Below are positions 53,047 through 63,930 of a stretch of DNA of 64,000 nucleotides, piece by piece. The position numbers were made by a program, and so were the translations under genes. The stretch's first letter is position 1, and every line of letters starts with the position of its first letter. The DNA comes from Stomoxys calcitrans (taxonomy: Eukaryota > Arthropoda > Insecta > Diptera > Muscidae), in the NCBI RefSeq assembly GCF_963082655.1, contig NC_081555.1, positions 31,605,266-31,669,265 of the forward strand, given 5' to 3'. The notes beneath the pieces are model-generated. The model did no database searches. It was not told where the DNA came from and saw only the letters and a program-made list of their open reading frames with translations.

Positions 53047-54180
53047 GGTAAGCGCAATTTTTGTCCAATTTTGGCTGAAATTTTGTATGTAGTGTTCTGT
53101 TATGACTTCCATCAACTGTGCCTAGTACGGTCCGAATCGGTCTATAATCTGATACAGGACCCATATTAACCGATCTCCCCATTTGACTTCTTGAGCCCTT
53201 TTAAGCCGCAAAGGACAGCAAAGGAACCACATTCTGAAGGCAAGACCGCACTGGGGAAAAAACAATATAAATTGAGGTAAGCGCAATTTTTCTCCGATTT
53301 GGGTGAAATTTTGCTTGTAGTGTTCTGTTATGACTTCCAACAACTGTGCCTAGTATGGTCCAAATCGGTCTATAACCTGATACAGCTCCCATATAAACCG
53401 ATCTCCCGATTTGACTTCTTGAGCTCTTACAAGCCGCAATTTTTGTCCAATTTGGCTGAAATTTTGCTTGTAGTGTTCTGTTATGACTTCCATTAACTGT
53501 GTCTAGTACGGTCCGAATCGGTCTATAACCTGATATAGCTCCCATATTAACCGATCTCCCGATTTGACTTCTTGAGCCCTTACAAGCTGCAATTTTTGCT
53601 CGATTTGGCTGAAATTTTGCTTGTAGTGTTCTGTTATGACTTCCATCAACTGTGCCTAGTACGGTCCGAATCGGTCTATAACCTGATATAGCTCCCATAT
53701 TAACCGATCTCCCGATTTGACTTCTTGAGCCCTTACAAGCTGCAATTTTTGCCCGAGTTGGCCGAAATTTTGCATGTAGTGTTCTGTTATGACTTCCAAC
53801 AACTGTACCAAGTACCGTCCAAATCGGCCTATAACCTGATATAGCTCCCATATAAACCGATCTCCGGATTTGACTTCTTGAGCTCTTACAAGCCGCAATT
53901 TTTGCTCGACTTGGCTGAAATTTTGCATGTAGTGTTCTGTTATGACTTCCAACAACTGTATAAAGTACCGTCCGAATCGGTCTATAACCTGATATAGCTC
54001 CCGTATAAACCGATCTTCCGATTTGACTTCTTGAGCCCTTACAAGCTGCAATTTTTGCCCGAGTTGGCCGAAATTTTGCATGTAGTGTTCTGTTATGACT
54101 TCCAACAACTGTACCAAGTACCGTCCGAATCGGTCTATAACCTGATATAGCTCCCGTATAAACCGATCTCCCGATTTGAC
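53047..54180 (-). repeat. HEL-like 153-bp satellite array, minus orientation
   Basis: About seven units with a period of 153 bp (e.g. 53566 to 53719) reading, on plus, TTGACTTCTTGAGCCCTTAC, AAGCTGCAATTTTTGCCCGA, GTAGTGTTCTGTTATGACTT, CTATAACCTGATATAGCTCC. Units are more alike than in other copies, so recent homogenisation is likely. Frames running through the array (e.g. 53201-53851) are possible because 153 is a multiple of three; they are not genes. Confidence 0.85.
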
Positions 54181-54181
54181 T

Positions 54182-54357
54182 TATCTCTATAATAAGAGAA
54201 GTTTTACACGGATGACTACCTCAAAACTTTCGCCAACACTTGGATGGTATAACCATTGCCAAAAATGTTTTCTGATGCTCTCGCCGGGATTTGAAAGCAC
54301 GCGTTCAGAGTCAAAGGTAGACATGATAACCTCTGCGCTACATTGGCCTCCATCTTG
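54182..54357 (-). repeat. SINE-T head and body, minus orientation, truncated
   Basis: The minus strand starts GGCCAATGTAGCGCAGAGGT, has a damaged box B (GTGCTTTCAAATCCCGGCGA) and continues AGCATCAGAAAACATTTTTG. The 3' half is missing. It lies at the end of the 153-bp array. Confidence 0.75.
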
Positions 54358-54359
54358 AC

Positions 54360-55455
54360 CACTAAGAAGCCTCAATTATTGTCCGATTTGGGTGCAAATT
54401 TTGCATGTGATTTTTAATAAAATTTCTCTTTCGCAAAGTTATATAAATTTTCTGTTCTAGGAATTCTAGTTTCATTATGTTTCCACCATCGCACTCATGC
54501 TCCTTTTTACGATTGACCTTGAGAAGGAGGGACAGATTTGGTTGTTTACTATGAAATGTTTCTGTTTTTTATCTACTAAATGTTTTCTTTCTTTTTAAAT
54601 TATTTATCTAATGGACACATGATCCTAGTCATTTTGGGAAATTGGATGATGTAAACATGCAAGAGGGCTTAACAATGGCAAGACATTTTTATCATTTGAC
54701 CATTACTGGGTTTATAAGAAAACAATATGAATTTATGTGTGTGCGTGTGTGGTTGTGTGTATATAGGACGTCTGTATGTGTAATATGTACATAAATGAGT
54801 AATACCATTGATTACCAATCGTCGTATTCACAAATGTCCTGTCGAAGAGGTTTCATGTTGGAAACGATTTTCCATACACATTGCTGCAATCTTTGATGGT
54901 CTAAGGACAACTTTTTCAAACTATTTGCCTAGAATAACGTGAGTGCCGTCAACAGATTTCTCCCATGCCACTATCTGAAGTACGAGCAGCGGGGAGGCAA
55001 GGGATGCGTGCGTGGGCGTTGTGTTGCTTTCAGCAGAAAACAACAAAAAGATGTTGTTAGTCTTATACTTAATCTCTCCCCAGAATATTATAATCTTTTC
55101 CATGCGATTGCTGCTACTCTAGCTCTTACTACTCTACTCTATTTGTGCTAAGCACTGGAAGAATGTCTTTTCATATAGCAAAATGTATATCTAGTACACA
55201 TGTCTGTCTGTCTAACTTCACCTTATGGAGATGTGGAAGGTGGGCCCCCAACACATCAGTATTGCTCAGACCATAAGGCGGCAAAGAAAATTCTTATGCC
55301 CCTTTGGTATTTACGATGTATAGTTATGCCGTTCAGTTACCGCCTGTATAGAGTAGTACACAGAAACAAGTTTATATATTCCAATCTATACAAGGATATT
55401 AACATTAAGGTGGATCAATTTATAAAATGTTTACCTTAATAAAGGCAGGATTTCT
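54360..55455. other. No gene recognised (1.1 kb)
   Basis: The first about 50 bp still resemble a HEL-like unit (TGTCCGATTTGGGTGCAAAT). The rest has no recognised family. (GT)n near 54737-54760. Could be host DNA. Confidence 0.35.
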
Positions 55456-55600
55456 AGAAGTTGTGAACTGTGGCCGCCCACAACCCCTAAACATCCACTA
55501 AACCGGACATATTTACCGTCCATGGCAATATAGGACTCAAATGTAAGGTATTTGGGAGTTAAACACGACAATGTTGGACAGCAAGCGCAAGGTAAGGTAA
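55456..55600 (+). repeat. Family C fragment
   Basis: GGCCGCCCACAACCCCTAAA, CCGGACATATTTACCGTCCA and ACTCAAATGTAAGGTATTTG: one partial, diverged unit, same orientation as 26.3 kb. Confidence 0.6.
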
Positions 55601-55614
55601 GTAGAACGAAAGAA

Positions 55615-56250
55615 AAACAAGTAAAAGCGTGCTAAGTTCGGCCAGGCCGAATCTTGGGAACCCACCACCATTAATTTTACTAAAATAAGGAATTTATATC
55701 AGGTTCTTGACTGATTTGGACGTATCTTGGCATAGTTGTTAGAAACCATAACAGAACACATGCCAAATTTCAACCAAATCGGACACAAATTGCTGATTCC
55801 AGGGGCTCAAGAAGTCAATTCGGGAGATCGATTTTGACCGTACTTGTCACAGTTCTTGGAAGTCATAACATAACACTATGTGCAAAATGTCAGCCAAATC
55901 GGGTGAAAATTGTGGCTTCCAGGGGCTTAAGAAGTCAAATCTAGAGATCGATTTATATGGGAGCTATATCAACTTCTTGACTGATTTGAACCAAACTTGG
56001 CACAGTTGTTGGAAGTCATAACAGAACACTATGTGCAAAATTTCAGCTACATCGCACTTGGCAAAGTTGGTGCAAGCCATAACAGAACAATGTGTGCATT
56101 GGATGGGGTATACTAACCAATATTTTCTTGATCGTCTAGAAGTTCTGAGTCGATCTAGCCATGGCAGCCCGTCTGTCGCTATCACGAAAGCGGTTGAACG
56201 CGTAAAGCTAGCCGCTTTTGCACAGATACTTAATATTGATGTAGATCGTT
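55615..56250 (+). mobile_element. HEL-like element with degraded tail
   Basis: Head AACAAGTAAAAGCGTGCTAA, TTCGGCCAGGCCGAATCTTG, CCCACCACC. Three units (GGGGCTCAAGAAGTCAATTC, TTTATATGGGAGCTATATCA). The tail is GATCGTCTAGAAGTTCTGAG, TCGATCTAGCCATGGCAGCC, CGTCTGTCGCTATCACGAAA: the subtype with a GAGTCGATCT-GCCATG tail that most resembles Drosophila DINE-1. It ends without GGGTATA. Confidence 0.75.
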
Positions 56251-57262
56251 GAGGATTGCAAATGGGCTATATCGATTCAGATTTGGATATAACTCCCATA
56301 TAAACCGGTCTCCCGATTTGAATTCTTGAGCCCCTGGTAGCTTCAATTTTCGCCCGATTTGGCTAAAATTTGACAGATAGTGTTCCGCTACGACTTCCAA
56401 CAACTGTGCCAAGTACGGTCTAAATCGGTCTATAACCTGGTTAAACTCCCATAGAAACCGATCTCCCGATATGACTTCTTAAGCCCCTGAAAGCCTCAAT
56501 TTTTATTCGATTAAGCTGAAATTTTGCACAAAGTGTTTTGTTATGACTTCCAACGTCTGTGCCAAGTACGATCCAAATCGGTATATAACCTGGTATAGCT
56601 CCCATACAAACCACGTTGACATATTTAGCCCAATGGCCACCGTAGCACATAGGTTAGCATGTCCGCCTATGACGCTGAATGCCTGGGTTCGAATCCTGGC
56701 GAGACCATCAGAAAAAAAATTTCAGCAGTGGTTTTCCCCTCCTAATGCTGGCAACACTTGTGAGGTACTATGCCATATTAAACTTCTCTCCAAAGAGGAG
56801 TCACATTGCGGCACGCTGTTTGGACTCGGCTATAAAAAGGAGGCCCCTTATTGTGCTTAAACTTTAGTCGGACTGCACTCATTGATATGTGAGAAGTTTG
56901 CCTCTGTTCCTTAGTGGAATGTTCATGGGCAAAATTTGCAATTAGCCCCTGGAAGCCGCAATTTTTATTCGATTTGGCTGAAATATAGCCTGTATAGCTC
57001 CCTTATAAACCGGTCTCTTGATTATCCTTGTTCTGTTCCTAGAAGCTTTAATTTTTGCTGGCTTGACAGAAGTTTGAGATGTAGAATAAAATTATGTCCT
57101 TCAACTAAATTTATTTTGTATAAATTTTTAGCAGAATCCATGGAGGTGGGTTCCCAATATTCGGCCCGGCCGAACTTAGCACACTTTTACTTATTTAAGT
57201 TTTGGGTGGAGGGTATTTAAGAGTCGACTCGGCCGAGTTTAGCACATTTTTGCCTGTTTAGA
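56251..57262 (-). mobile_element. HEL-like element, minus orientation, with second head fragment
   Basis: Units on plus: ATAACTCCCATATAAACCGG, TTGAGCCCCTGGTAGCTTCA, TATAACCTGGTTAAACTCCC. Reversed head at 57140-57185: CATGGAGGTGGGTTCCCAAT, ATTCGGCCCGGCCGAACTTA, GCACACTTTTACTTATT. A second, more diverged reversed head lies at 57200-57262 (GGGTGGAGGGTATTTAAGAG, CTCGGCCGAGTTTAGCACAT). It faces the plus copy at 55.6 kb tail to tail, and a SINE-T is nested inside. Confidence 0.75.
56632..56948 (+). mobile_element. SINE-T, best-preserved full-length copy
   Basis: Head GGCCACCGTAGCACATAGGT with box A-like TAGCACATAGGTTAGC, and intact box B-like GGGTTCGAATCCTGG. The body has CATCAGAAAAAAAATTTCAG, TTTTCCCCTCCTAATGCTGG, GTGAGGTACTATGCC. 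The 3' end has CGGACTGCACTCATTGATAT, TGTTCCTTAGTGGAATGTTC and ATGGGCAAAATTTGCAAT. A 7-bp direct repeat TTAGCCC flanks it (56625-56631 and 56942-56948) as a candidate target-site duplication. The tRNA of origin is not determined. Confidence 0.85.
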
Positions 57263-57359
57263 AGGAAGTTCACTTCGCCATTTTGTTTATAATACCATGG
57301 AACATTCGTCTCAGCCCTATTAAGAATAAATTTTTGATCATCATTACATATAACTTGAC

Positions 57360-58650
57360 CTAGCCAAGTCCATCCGTCCGTCCGTCTGTCAAAAGCACGC
57401 TAACTTTCAAAGGAGAAAAGCTTGCCGCACAAATATTTGTAATTCATGTAAATCGGATAGGATTGTATAAAGCCCAATCGCTACGTATTTAGATATGACG
57501 ATAACTTCTATAACGACCTCCAACATCCTTAGCAAGAATGGTCCAAATGGGACCGTAACTGGAGATGGGCCATGGGGAAATGCCCAAAAGATATTTACCT
57601 GGTAAAAACTAAACCATTTGTTTCAAATTTCATCAAATCGGATAAAAATGCTCCTTTTGTGGGCTCAATACTCTATTTTGGGAGAGGTCTATATGGCAGC
57701 TATATCCAAATATGGTCCGATCGTGACGATATCCAACAAAAAGGTTAAATCGAAATATAGGTTAAACCAAATTTCATCGAAATAGGATGAAAAATCCTTC
57801 TTTTATAGGCTCGTTACACAGTATCGGGAGATCGGTGTATATGGCAGCTATATCCAAATATTGCCCGTTTTGTACCACATTTGACAGGAATGCGTTTGGG
57901 TCTTCCAGAACACACTGTGCCAAATTTCATCGAAATGGAATGAAAAATGACTTATTTATTGCCTCAAGACTTTAAGTCTGGATAAAGTATATATATTCCT
58001 GATCATCTGGACGTTCTGAGTCGATCTGGCAATGTTCGTCCGTCCGTACGTCTGTCGAAATCACTATAGCGGTCGAACGGGTAAATCTAGATTTTCCGAT
58101 TTTACTTCTATTGCAATCTATAGAGGGCGCCTGAGGTGTTTTGTTATGACTTCTAACAACTGTATCGAATATGATTCAAATCGATCCATAACCTGATATA
58201 GCTGCCATATAAACCGATCTGGTATCTTGACATCTTGAGCCTCCAGAGGGCGTAATTATTATACAATTTAGCTGAAATTTTATATAACGACTTCTATTGG
58301 GTTGCCCAAAAAGTAATTGCGGATTTTTCATATAGTCGGCGTTGACAAATTTTTTCCCAGCTTGTGACTCTGTAATTGCATTCTTTCTTTTGTCAATTAT
58401 CAGCTGTTACTTTTAGCTTGCTTTAGAAAAAAAGTGTAAAAAAAGTATATTTGATTAAAGTTCATTCTAAGTTTTATTAAAAATGCATTTACTTTCTTTT
58501 AAAAAATCCGCAATTACTTTTTGGGCAACCCAATATAATGATCTTCAACGTTCATACTAAGAATAGTCAGTCCAAAATAGCCTATAACGTGATTATATAC
58601 CATAAAAACTGATCTTAGGACTGACTTCTTGAGCACTTATAGGGTGCTTT
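57360..58650. repeat. Composite HEL-like region, mixed orientation
   Basis: Minus tail (57360-57430: CATCCGTCCGTCCGTCTGTC, AAAAGCACGCTAAC), then plus units of the GAGTATTGAG-type subtype (57440-58000: GTCTATATGGCAGCTATATC), a plus tail (58000-58090: CCTGATCATCTGGACGTTCT, GAGTCGATCTGGCAATG), then minus units (58090-58650: TAACCTGATATAGCTGCCAT, CCAGAGGGCGTAATTATTAT). The last part is split by the MITE at 58297. A patchwork of at least three insertions. Confidence 0.7.
58297..58533 (+). mobile_element. Mariner-derived MITE (237 bp)
   Basis: TTGGGTTGCCCAAAAAGTAA at the left, the exact complement at the right, TA on both sides. Internal sequence matches only the two outer parts of the mariner at 47829-48791: the left 160 bp equal that element's 5' side, and the right 80 bp its 3' side (AAAATGCATTTACTTTCTTT). 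All transposase codons are gone. Inserted in a minus HEL-like unit between AACGACTTC and ATGATCTTC. Confidence 0.9.
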
Positions 58651-59538
58651 CGTTAATCCCTGACAATTTTCAAACTTTGCTATATTAACTACTTTACAAT
58701 GTTTGCTTATTGATTAACGCATGAAATATCCTATCTCAAACAAACGCTTTCGTGCGTTTTATGGAAATTTGATTTAAGATATAGGAAGACACGCAAGTTT
58801 TCAATTTCTCAAGTAATGGTAATAAATTCACAGGCTAAACTATTTGTGTACACTGGTAAATTCACAAGCATGCCAAATAAAACGCGGCTGTTAATAGCAT
58901 ATTTTTCCAAAAAACAAAAAATACATGGTCATTAAATGTCATAACATTTGGAAAACGGGTAAACCTATTTAGCAATAATATATTAATATAACAAGCTAAA
59001 AAGGAAACCCATCACAAGTTATTTATTACATTTGACTTTTTCAATTTGCTACTTTTTTCACCCCAAAATTTTCGCTATGACAGTTGATGTTTTCTTTTTT
59101 CACGTGGACTTGAACACATAAAACAAGTTAAAACAAACAAACAAACAAACAACTTTTCTCCGTCAACCCTTCCATATTTGATCACACATAAATTGATGTA
59201 AATGATTTGAATTCTTGGTATTAGGGTTTGCAATAAAGTTCAACTGTCTCCCCCCCCCCATTACTACATGACTTTTTGACACAACAATGACTTCATCACT
59301 TAAACATTCATAAGATGTTCCAACAGTCACACAATGAAATGCCACACGCTCGCTCAGTAAGATGAAAAGTTTTCATTTTTTATTCAGCCTTTACAACAAA
59401 GTAATGGCAAATTTCTTAAGTGACCTATTGATGTCATTGATTAGGCATGAATAAATTTAATTTAAATCTAATATCATCGAAATAAAAGGCAATAAAAATA
59501 AAAGTATTTTATTTAAGTTTTGCTACCAAATGACATAT
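58651..59538. other. No recognisable feature
   Basis: AT-rich DNA with (AAAC)n at about 59130-59150 and a C8 run at 59252-59260. The frame at 59163-59345 has no family. Nothing further. Confidence 0.35.
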
Positions 59539-61694
59539 AAACAAGTAAAAGCGTGTTAAGTTGGGCCGGGCCGAATCTTATATACCCTCCACCATAGATC
59601 GCATTAGTCGAGTTCTTTTCCCGACATCCCCTTTAAGGCAAACAAAGGATTACAGAAATTAATTGATTTAATATTGGAGCTATATCAAGTTATAGTTCGA
59701 TTCGGACCATAATTGAATTGAATGTTGGAGATCATAGTAGAAGTCATAGTGTAAAATTTCAGCCAATTCGAGTAAGAATTGCGCTCTTTAGGGGCTCAAG
59801 AAGTAAAATAGATAGATCGGTTTATATGGGAGCTATATCAAGCTATAGGCCAATTCGGACAATATTTGACAAGTATGTTGAAGGTCATGGGAAAAGCAGT
59901 TGCACAACATTTCAGCCAAATCGGATAATAATTACGCCCTCTGGAGGCTCAAGAATTCAAGATCCCAGATCGGTTTATATGGCAGCTATATCAGGTTATA
60001 TAACGATTTGAACCATTTTTGACACAGACGTTAGAAGTCATAAAAAACTCCTCCTGCAAAATTTCAGCCAAATCGGATAAGAATTGCGCCCTCTAGTGCC
60101 TCAAGAAGTCAAGATTCCAGATCGTTTTATATAACAGATATATCAAGTTATGTAACGATTTGAACCATATTCGACACAGACGTTAGAAGTCATAAGAAAA
60201 CACCTCCTGCAAAATTTCAGCCAAATCGGATAAGAATTGCGCCCTCTAGTGCCTCAAGAAGTCAAGATTCAAGATCGTTTTATATGGCAGCAATACCAGG
60301 TTATGTAACGATTTGAACCATATTCGACACAGACGTTAGAAGTCATAAAAAAACACCTCCTGCAAAATTTCAGCCAAATCGGATAAAAATTGCGCCCTCT
60401 AGTGCCTCAAGAAGTCAAGATTCAAGATCGGTTTATATGACAGCTGTATCAGGTTATAGACCGATTTCAACCATACTCTGCACTGTTGTCGGAAGTCATA
60501 TCGAAACACGTTGTGCAAAATTTCAGCCAAATCGAATAGGAATTGCACCCTCTAGACGCTCAAGAAGTCAAGACCCCCCATAGGTTTTTATGACAGCTAT
60601 ATAAGGTTATAGACCGATTTCAACCATACTCAGCACAGTTGTTTTAAGTCATAATAAAACAATTCATGCAAATTTCAGCCGAATCGGATAAGAATTGTGC
60701 CCTCCACTGGCTCCAGAAGTCAAGATTCAAGATCGGTTTATATGGCAGCTGTATTAAAACATGGACCGATATATCCCATTTACAATTCCAAACGACCTAC
60801 ACTAATAAGAAGTATTTGTGCAAAATTTCAAGAGGCTAGCTTTACTCCTTCGAAGGTTAGCGTGCTTTCGACAGACAGACGGACGGACGAACAGACGCAC
60901 TATGAGACAGACAGACGGACGGACGAACAGACGCACTATGAGACGGACGGACAGACGGACGGACAGACGGACGGACAGACGGACAGACGGACGGACAGAC
61001 GGACGGACGGACGGACGGACAGACGGACGGACAGACGGACGGACAGACGGACGGACAGACGGACGGACAGACGGACGGACAGACGGACAGACGGACGGAC
61101 AGACGGACGGACATACGGACGGACAGACGGACGGACGGACAGACGGACGGACAGACGGACGGACAGACGGACGGACAGACGGACGGACAGACGGACGGAC
61201 AGACGAACCGACGGACGGACAGACAGACGGACGAACAGACGGACAGACAGACGAACGGACAGACGGACGGGCGGACAGACGGACGAGAAGACGGACAGAC
61301 GGATGAACAGACGGACAGACGGACGAACAGACGGACAGACGGACGAACAGACGGACAGACGGACGGACAGACGAACGAACAGACGGACGGACAGATGGAC
61401 GGACGGACGGACAGACGGACGAACAAACGGACGGACAGACGAACGGACAGACGGACGGGCGGACAGACGGACGAGAAGACGGACAGACGGATGAACAGAC
61501 GGACGGACAGACGGACGGACAGACGGACGGACAGACGGACGGACAGACGGACGAACAAACGGACGGACAGACGAACGGACAGACAGACAGACGGACATGG
61601 CTAGATCGACTTTTTGGGGTCTTAGACGAATATTTCGAGGAGTTACAAACAGAATGACGAATTTATACCCTCCCCTATGGTGGAGGGTATAAAA
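59539..61694 (+). mobile_element. HEL-like element, complete, with giant tail expansion
   Basis: Head AACAAGTAAAAGCGTGTTAA, TTGGGCCGGGCCGAATCTTA, TATACCCTCCACCATAGATC. About seven central units of roughly 152 bp. Pre-tail CCTTCGAAGGTTAGCGTGCT, TTCGACAGACAGACGGACGG, then a 0.74-kb expansion, then ATGGCTAGATCGACTTTTTG, GGGGTC, AATATTTCGAGGAGTTACAA, ACAGAATGACGAATTTATAC and CTATGGTGGAGGGTATAAAA. Non-coding. The central units at 60.05-60.45 kb are near-identical to each other. Confidence 0.85.
60870..61606. repeat. GACGGACA-type minisatellite
   Basis: Roughly 180 four-base words (GACG, GACA, with rare AACG or ATGA) form nested periods of 8, 12 and 16-20 bp. The seed CAGACAGACGGACGGAC is present once in other HEL-like tails (42.32 kb has four ACGG words). 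Imperfect 36-48-bp higher-order runs with GAACAGACGCACTATGAGAC recur at the left end, and runs with GGGCGGACAGACGGACGAGA recur at about 61270 and 61460. Long frames on both strands (up to 265 codons) come from the 4-base period and are not genes. Confidence 0.95.
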
Positions 61695-61807
61695 AGAACA
61701 GTCATATAAATAATACAAAAAGAAAACACTCGACAGACGAAGATAGCGAAGGAACTTTCAACAATTTCGTCTAGGCGTAGAAGTTAAGTTACTTAAGGAA
61801 GGAGTGC

Positions 61808-61958
61808 AAATTGCAAATTTTGCTCATCAACATTCCACTAAGGAACAGGGGCAAACTTCTCATATATCAATGAGTGCAGTCCGATTCAAGTTTAAGCTCA
61901 ATGACAAGGGGCCTCCTTTTTATAGCCGAGTCCGAACGGCGAGCCGCAGTGCGAAACA
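61808..61958 (-). repeat. SINE-T 3' fragment, minus orientation
   Basis: On plus, CATCAACATTCCACTAAGGA, CTCATATATCAATGAGTGCA, GTCCGATTCAAGTTTAAGCT, CAAGGGGCCTCCTTTTTATA, GCCGAGTCCGAACGGCG. No head. Confidence 0.85.
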
Positions 61959-62004
61959 GAATGACGAAATTAGTATACCCCCATCCTATGGCGGAGAGTA
62001 TAAA
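61959..62004 (+). repeat. HEL-like tail fragment
   Basis: AAACAGAATGACGAAATTAG, TATACCCCCATCCTATGGCG and GAGAGTATAAAT: the last 46 bp of a HEL-like element joined to a reversed SINE fragment. Confidence 0.75.
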
Positions 62005-62640
62005 TACATTAACTAGGAGTAAATACCTTGAAGCATACAAGGCTTGCTCTTAACAATTTTTTAAATTCATTTCGTTCCATAATTTCTTTATACAAAACTC
62101 TTCAAAATGGTTATTTTTATGCTTAAACGTGTCTAGTTTACATTTTCTAAAATAAAGTGTTTCAATGCATAATACCTAGTACACGTATGTAGTTATCTTG
62201 AATAATTAGCACGTGGCAAATATGACATTTGATCTTTGTATTACCGCGTAATTCAAGAGTTTGCTTACACGGCAATTACTGCAAAAAAGGAAGTATTTCG
62301 ATGTAACTCTTCGAAAGTAATTACCAAAAGATGTCTACATAGACGAATCTAGATCAAAAAGGTTGCCAGCCGTTCATCTAGCCTTCGATATCGACAAACA
62401 GGCCATAAATCTATTTTTTGATCTACAAGGTTTGCGTAACAACTATCATGCGTTTTAGGTTGAAACTTAATTAACGGGTTGGGGAGAACACCCCTGAGAA
62501 ATCCCTGTTTAACTACACGGGCCTTCCACTTCGCTTTCTGAACTCTACGTATGACTGTTCGATCCCACTGATAGTTCACAATCCAATCTTCTTTCCCTAA
62601 ACGATCGTTTCTATATACAGAGATCGCAAACCTCATACGC
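62005..62640. other. No gene recognised; uncertain minus frame
   Basis: AT-rich. The minus frame 62349-62642 (97 codons; IVNYQWDRTVIRRVQKAKWK, PNPLIKFQPKTHDSCYANLV) is the only one of interest. It is basic and not low-complexity, but I do not recognise it, and without a start context I cannot call it a gene. Confidence 0.3.
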
Positions 62641-62644
62641 AATT

Positions 62645-62955
62645 ATTTTTATACCCATTACCATAGGATGGGGGTATACTAATCTAGTCAGTCTGTTTGT
62701 AACACCTCGAAACATATAAATCGCCGAGCCCATAAAAGATATAATATTAATATGAGGTCTTCTATGGGAAAAAAAGGACGTAAAGAGAAAGGTGGGAGCT
62801 ATGTATATCCAGATCTGAACCGATTGCTATAAAATTGACCTGTAGTGTTGTAAAATTGAACAGTAGTGCTATAAAACTGACCATTGGTAGTGTCGGAAGT
62901 CATGCGAGAATCCCTCGCGGAAAATTTCGGCAGACAAATGACAAAGTTATTACAA
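62645..62955 (-). repeat. HEL-like tail, minus orientation
   Basis: TTTATACCCATTACCATAGG, ATGGGGGTATACTAATCTAG, TCAGTCTGTTTGTAACACCT is the reversed tail. After CGAAACATATAAATCG it leaves the usual order: GGTGGGAGCTATGTATATCC appears as a plus-orientation unit phrase. Therefore a rearranged fragment. Confidence 0.6.
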
Positions 62956-63430
62956 TCAGACGCACATTGAGAAAGTTAGGCTGAGCTCATTAATTAATTT
63001 GTATGTCTTACGAATAAGCAACATTTGGAGGTAAGTTTGAAAAAAATCAAAAGGGGCAAAATTTGAAAAAATATATTTTTTTTAGCACTTGTTTGTGTTT
63101 TTTTCTATACAATGCCTCAAAAATTTGAACGGCTTCGCGAAACTTTGGAGATTGCATAATTTTTCTAAGAAAAACCTAAACAACATACATTAAAAGTTGT
63201 TTAAAAAAAATTACAACTCAAAAAAACAAACAGGATGATAGACACTGTACTTGTAAGTACAAGGTTCAATTGTATTAGTGAACAAATCAATGTGGCCGTT
63301 TTATGTGGGTATATTGCTGAGAGAGGAATCCGTTATTCCACCAAGCGACAAAAACACTGAGTTAAAGCCAGGGAAAAAGGCAGAGAGCGTGAATGAGAGT
63401 GAGAGAGTAGAGTAAAAACTACACTGAACG
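62956..63430. other. No recognisable feature
   Basis: AT-rich DNA with A/T runs, followed by GAGAGTGAGAGAG near 63398. Nothing supported. Confidence 0.3.
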
Positions 63431-63930
63431 GCTAAACTGCAACGGCAGTTGCGGTCAATCAACGGTATCGAGCGGAGAGTCTCAGTGAGAGGCCGGGCGG
63501 CACCGGCACTTTAATAAATACTGAGTGCCTATGATGCTCGACATGACAAGGCGAGTTATTGGCGCCTTTGAATAACCAATGGCCACCTTGTTCTCGCGGC
63601 GATCGGTCTTTTGGACCGGAACGAGCTTGCACACCTACAGTTGCTTGACGTGGATCGCCACCTCCACATGAAAATGTGGCTACGACAACAACAACAACAA
63701 CAACAACTACACATAACCATTTGTGTATGATGCTCGACATGATAAGGCGAGTTATTGGCATCTTTAAATAACCAATGGCCACCTTGTTCTCGCGGCGTCG
63801 GTCTTTTGGACCGGAACGAGCTTTCTCACCTACAGTTGCTTGACGAGGATCGCCACCTCCACATGAAAATATGGGTACGAAAACAACAACACATAACCAT
63901 TTGTGTATGTGTGTACATTAGGCCGGGTTG
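63431..63930 (+). repeat. Family Q repeat with 196-bp tandem duplication
   Basis: ATGATGCTCGACATGACAAG starts at 63531 and ATGATGCTCGACATGATAAG at 63727 (period 196). Each unit has GGCGAGTTATTGGC, AATAACCAATGGCCACCTTG, TTCTCGCGGCG, GGTCTTTTGGACCGGAACGA and CACCTCCACATGAAAAT, with a CAACAACAA tract (23 bp in unit one, shorter in unit two) and CACATAACCATTTGTGTATG. The first unit continues upstream to ATCGAGCGGAGAGTCTCAGT, as at 23.6 kb. No coding function; the 107-codon minus frame at 63459-63782 is an artefact. Confidence 0.8.

Noticed and set aside
53201..53851. 216-codon minus frame with repeated MGAISGYRPIRTVL units
   Set aside because: The 153-bp satellite period is a multiple of three, so the frame stays open. 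The same peptide phrases appear at other non-coding HEL-like copies.
60697..61494. 265-codon plus frame and 233- and 260-codon minus frames of DRRTDGRT or SVRLSVRP repeats
   Set aside because: Products of the 4-base GACG/GACA period, which leaves all frames open. No start context or non-repetitive domain.
63459..63782. 107-codon minus frame with a poly-Val run
   Set aside because: The Val run is a GTT microsatellite inside Family Q; the frame crosses the tandem duplication.
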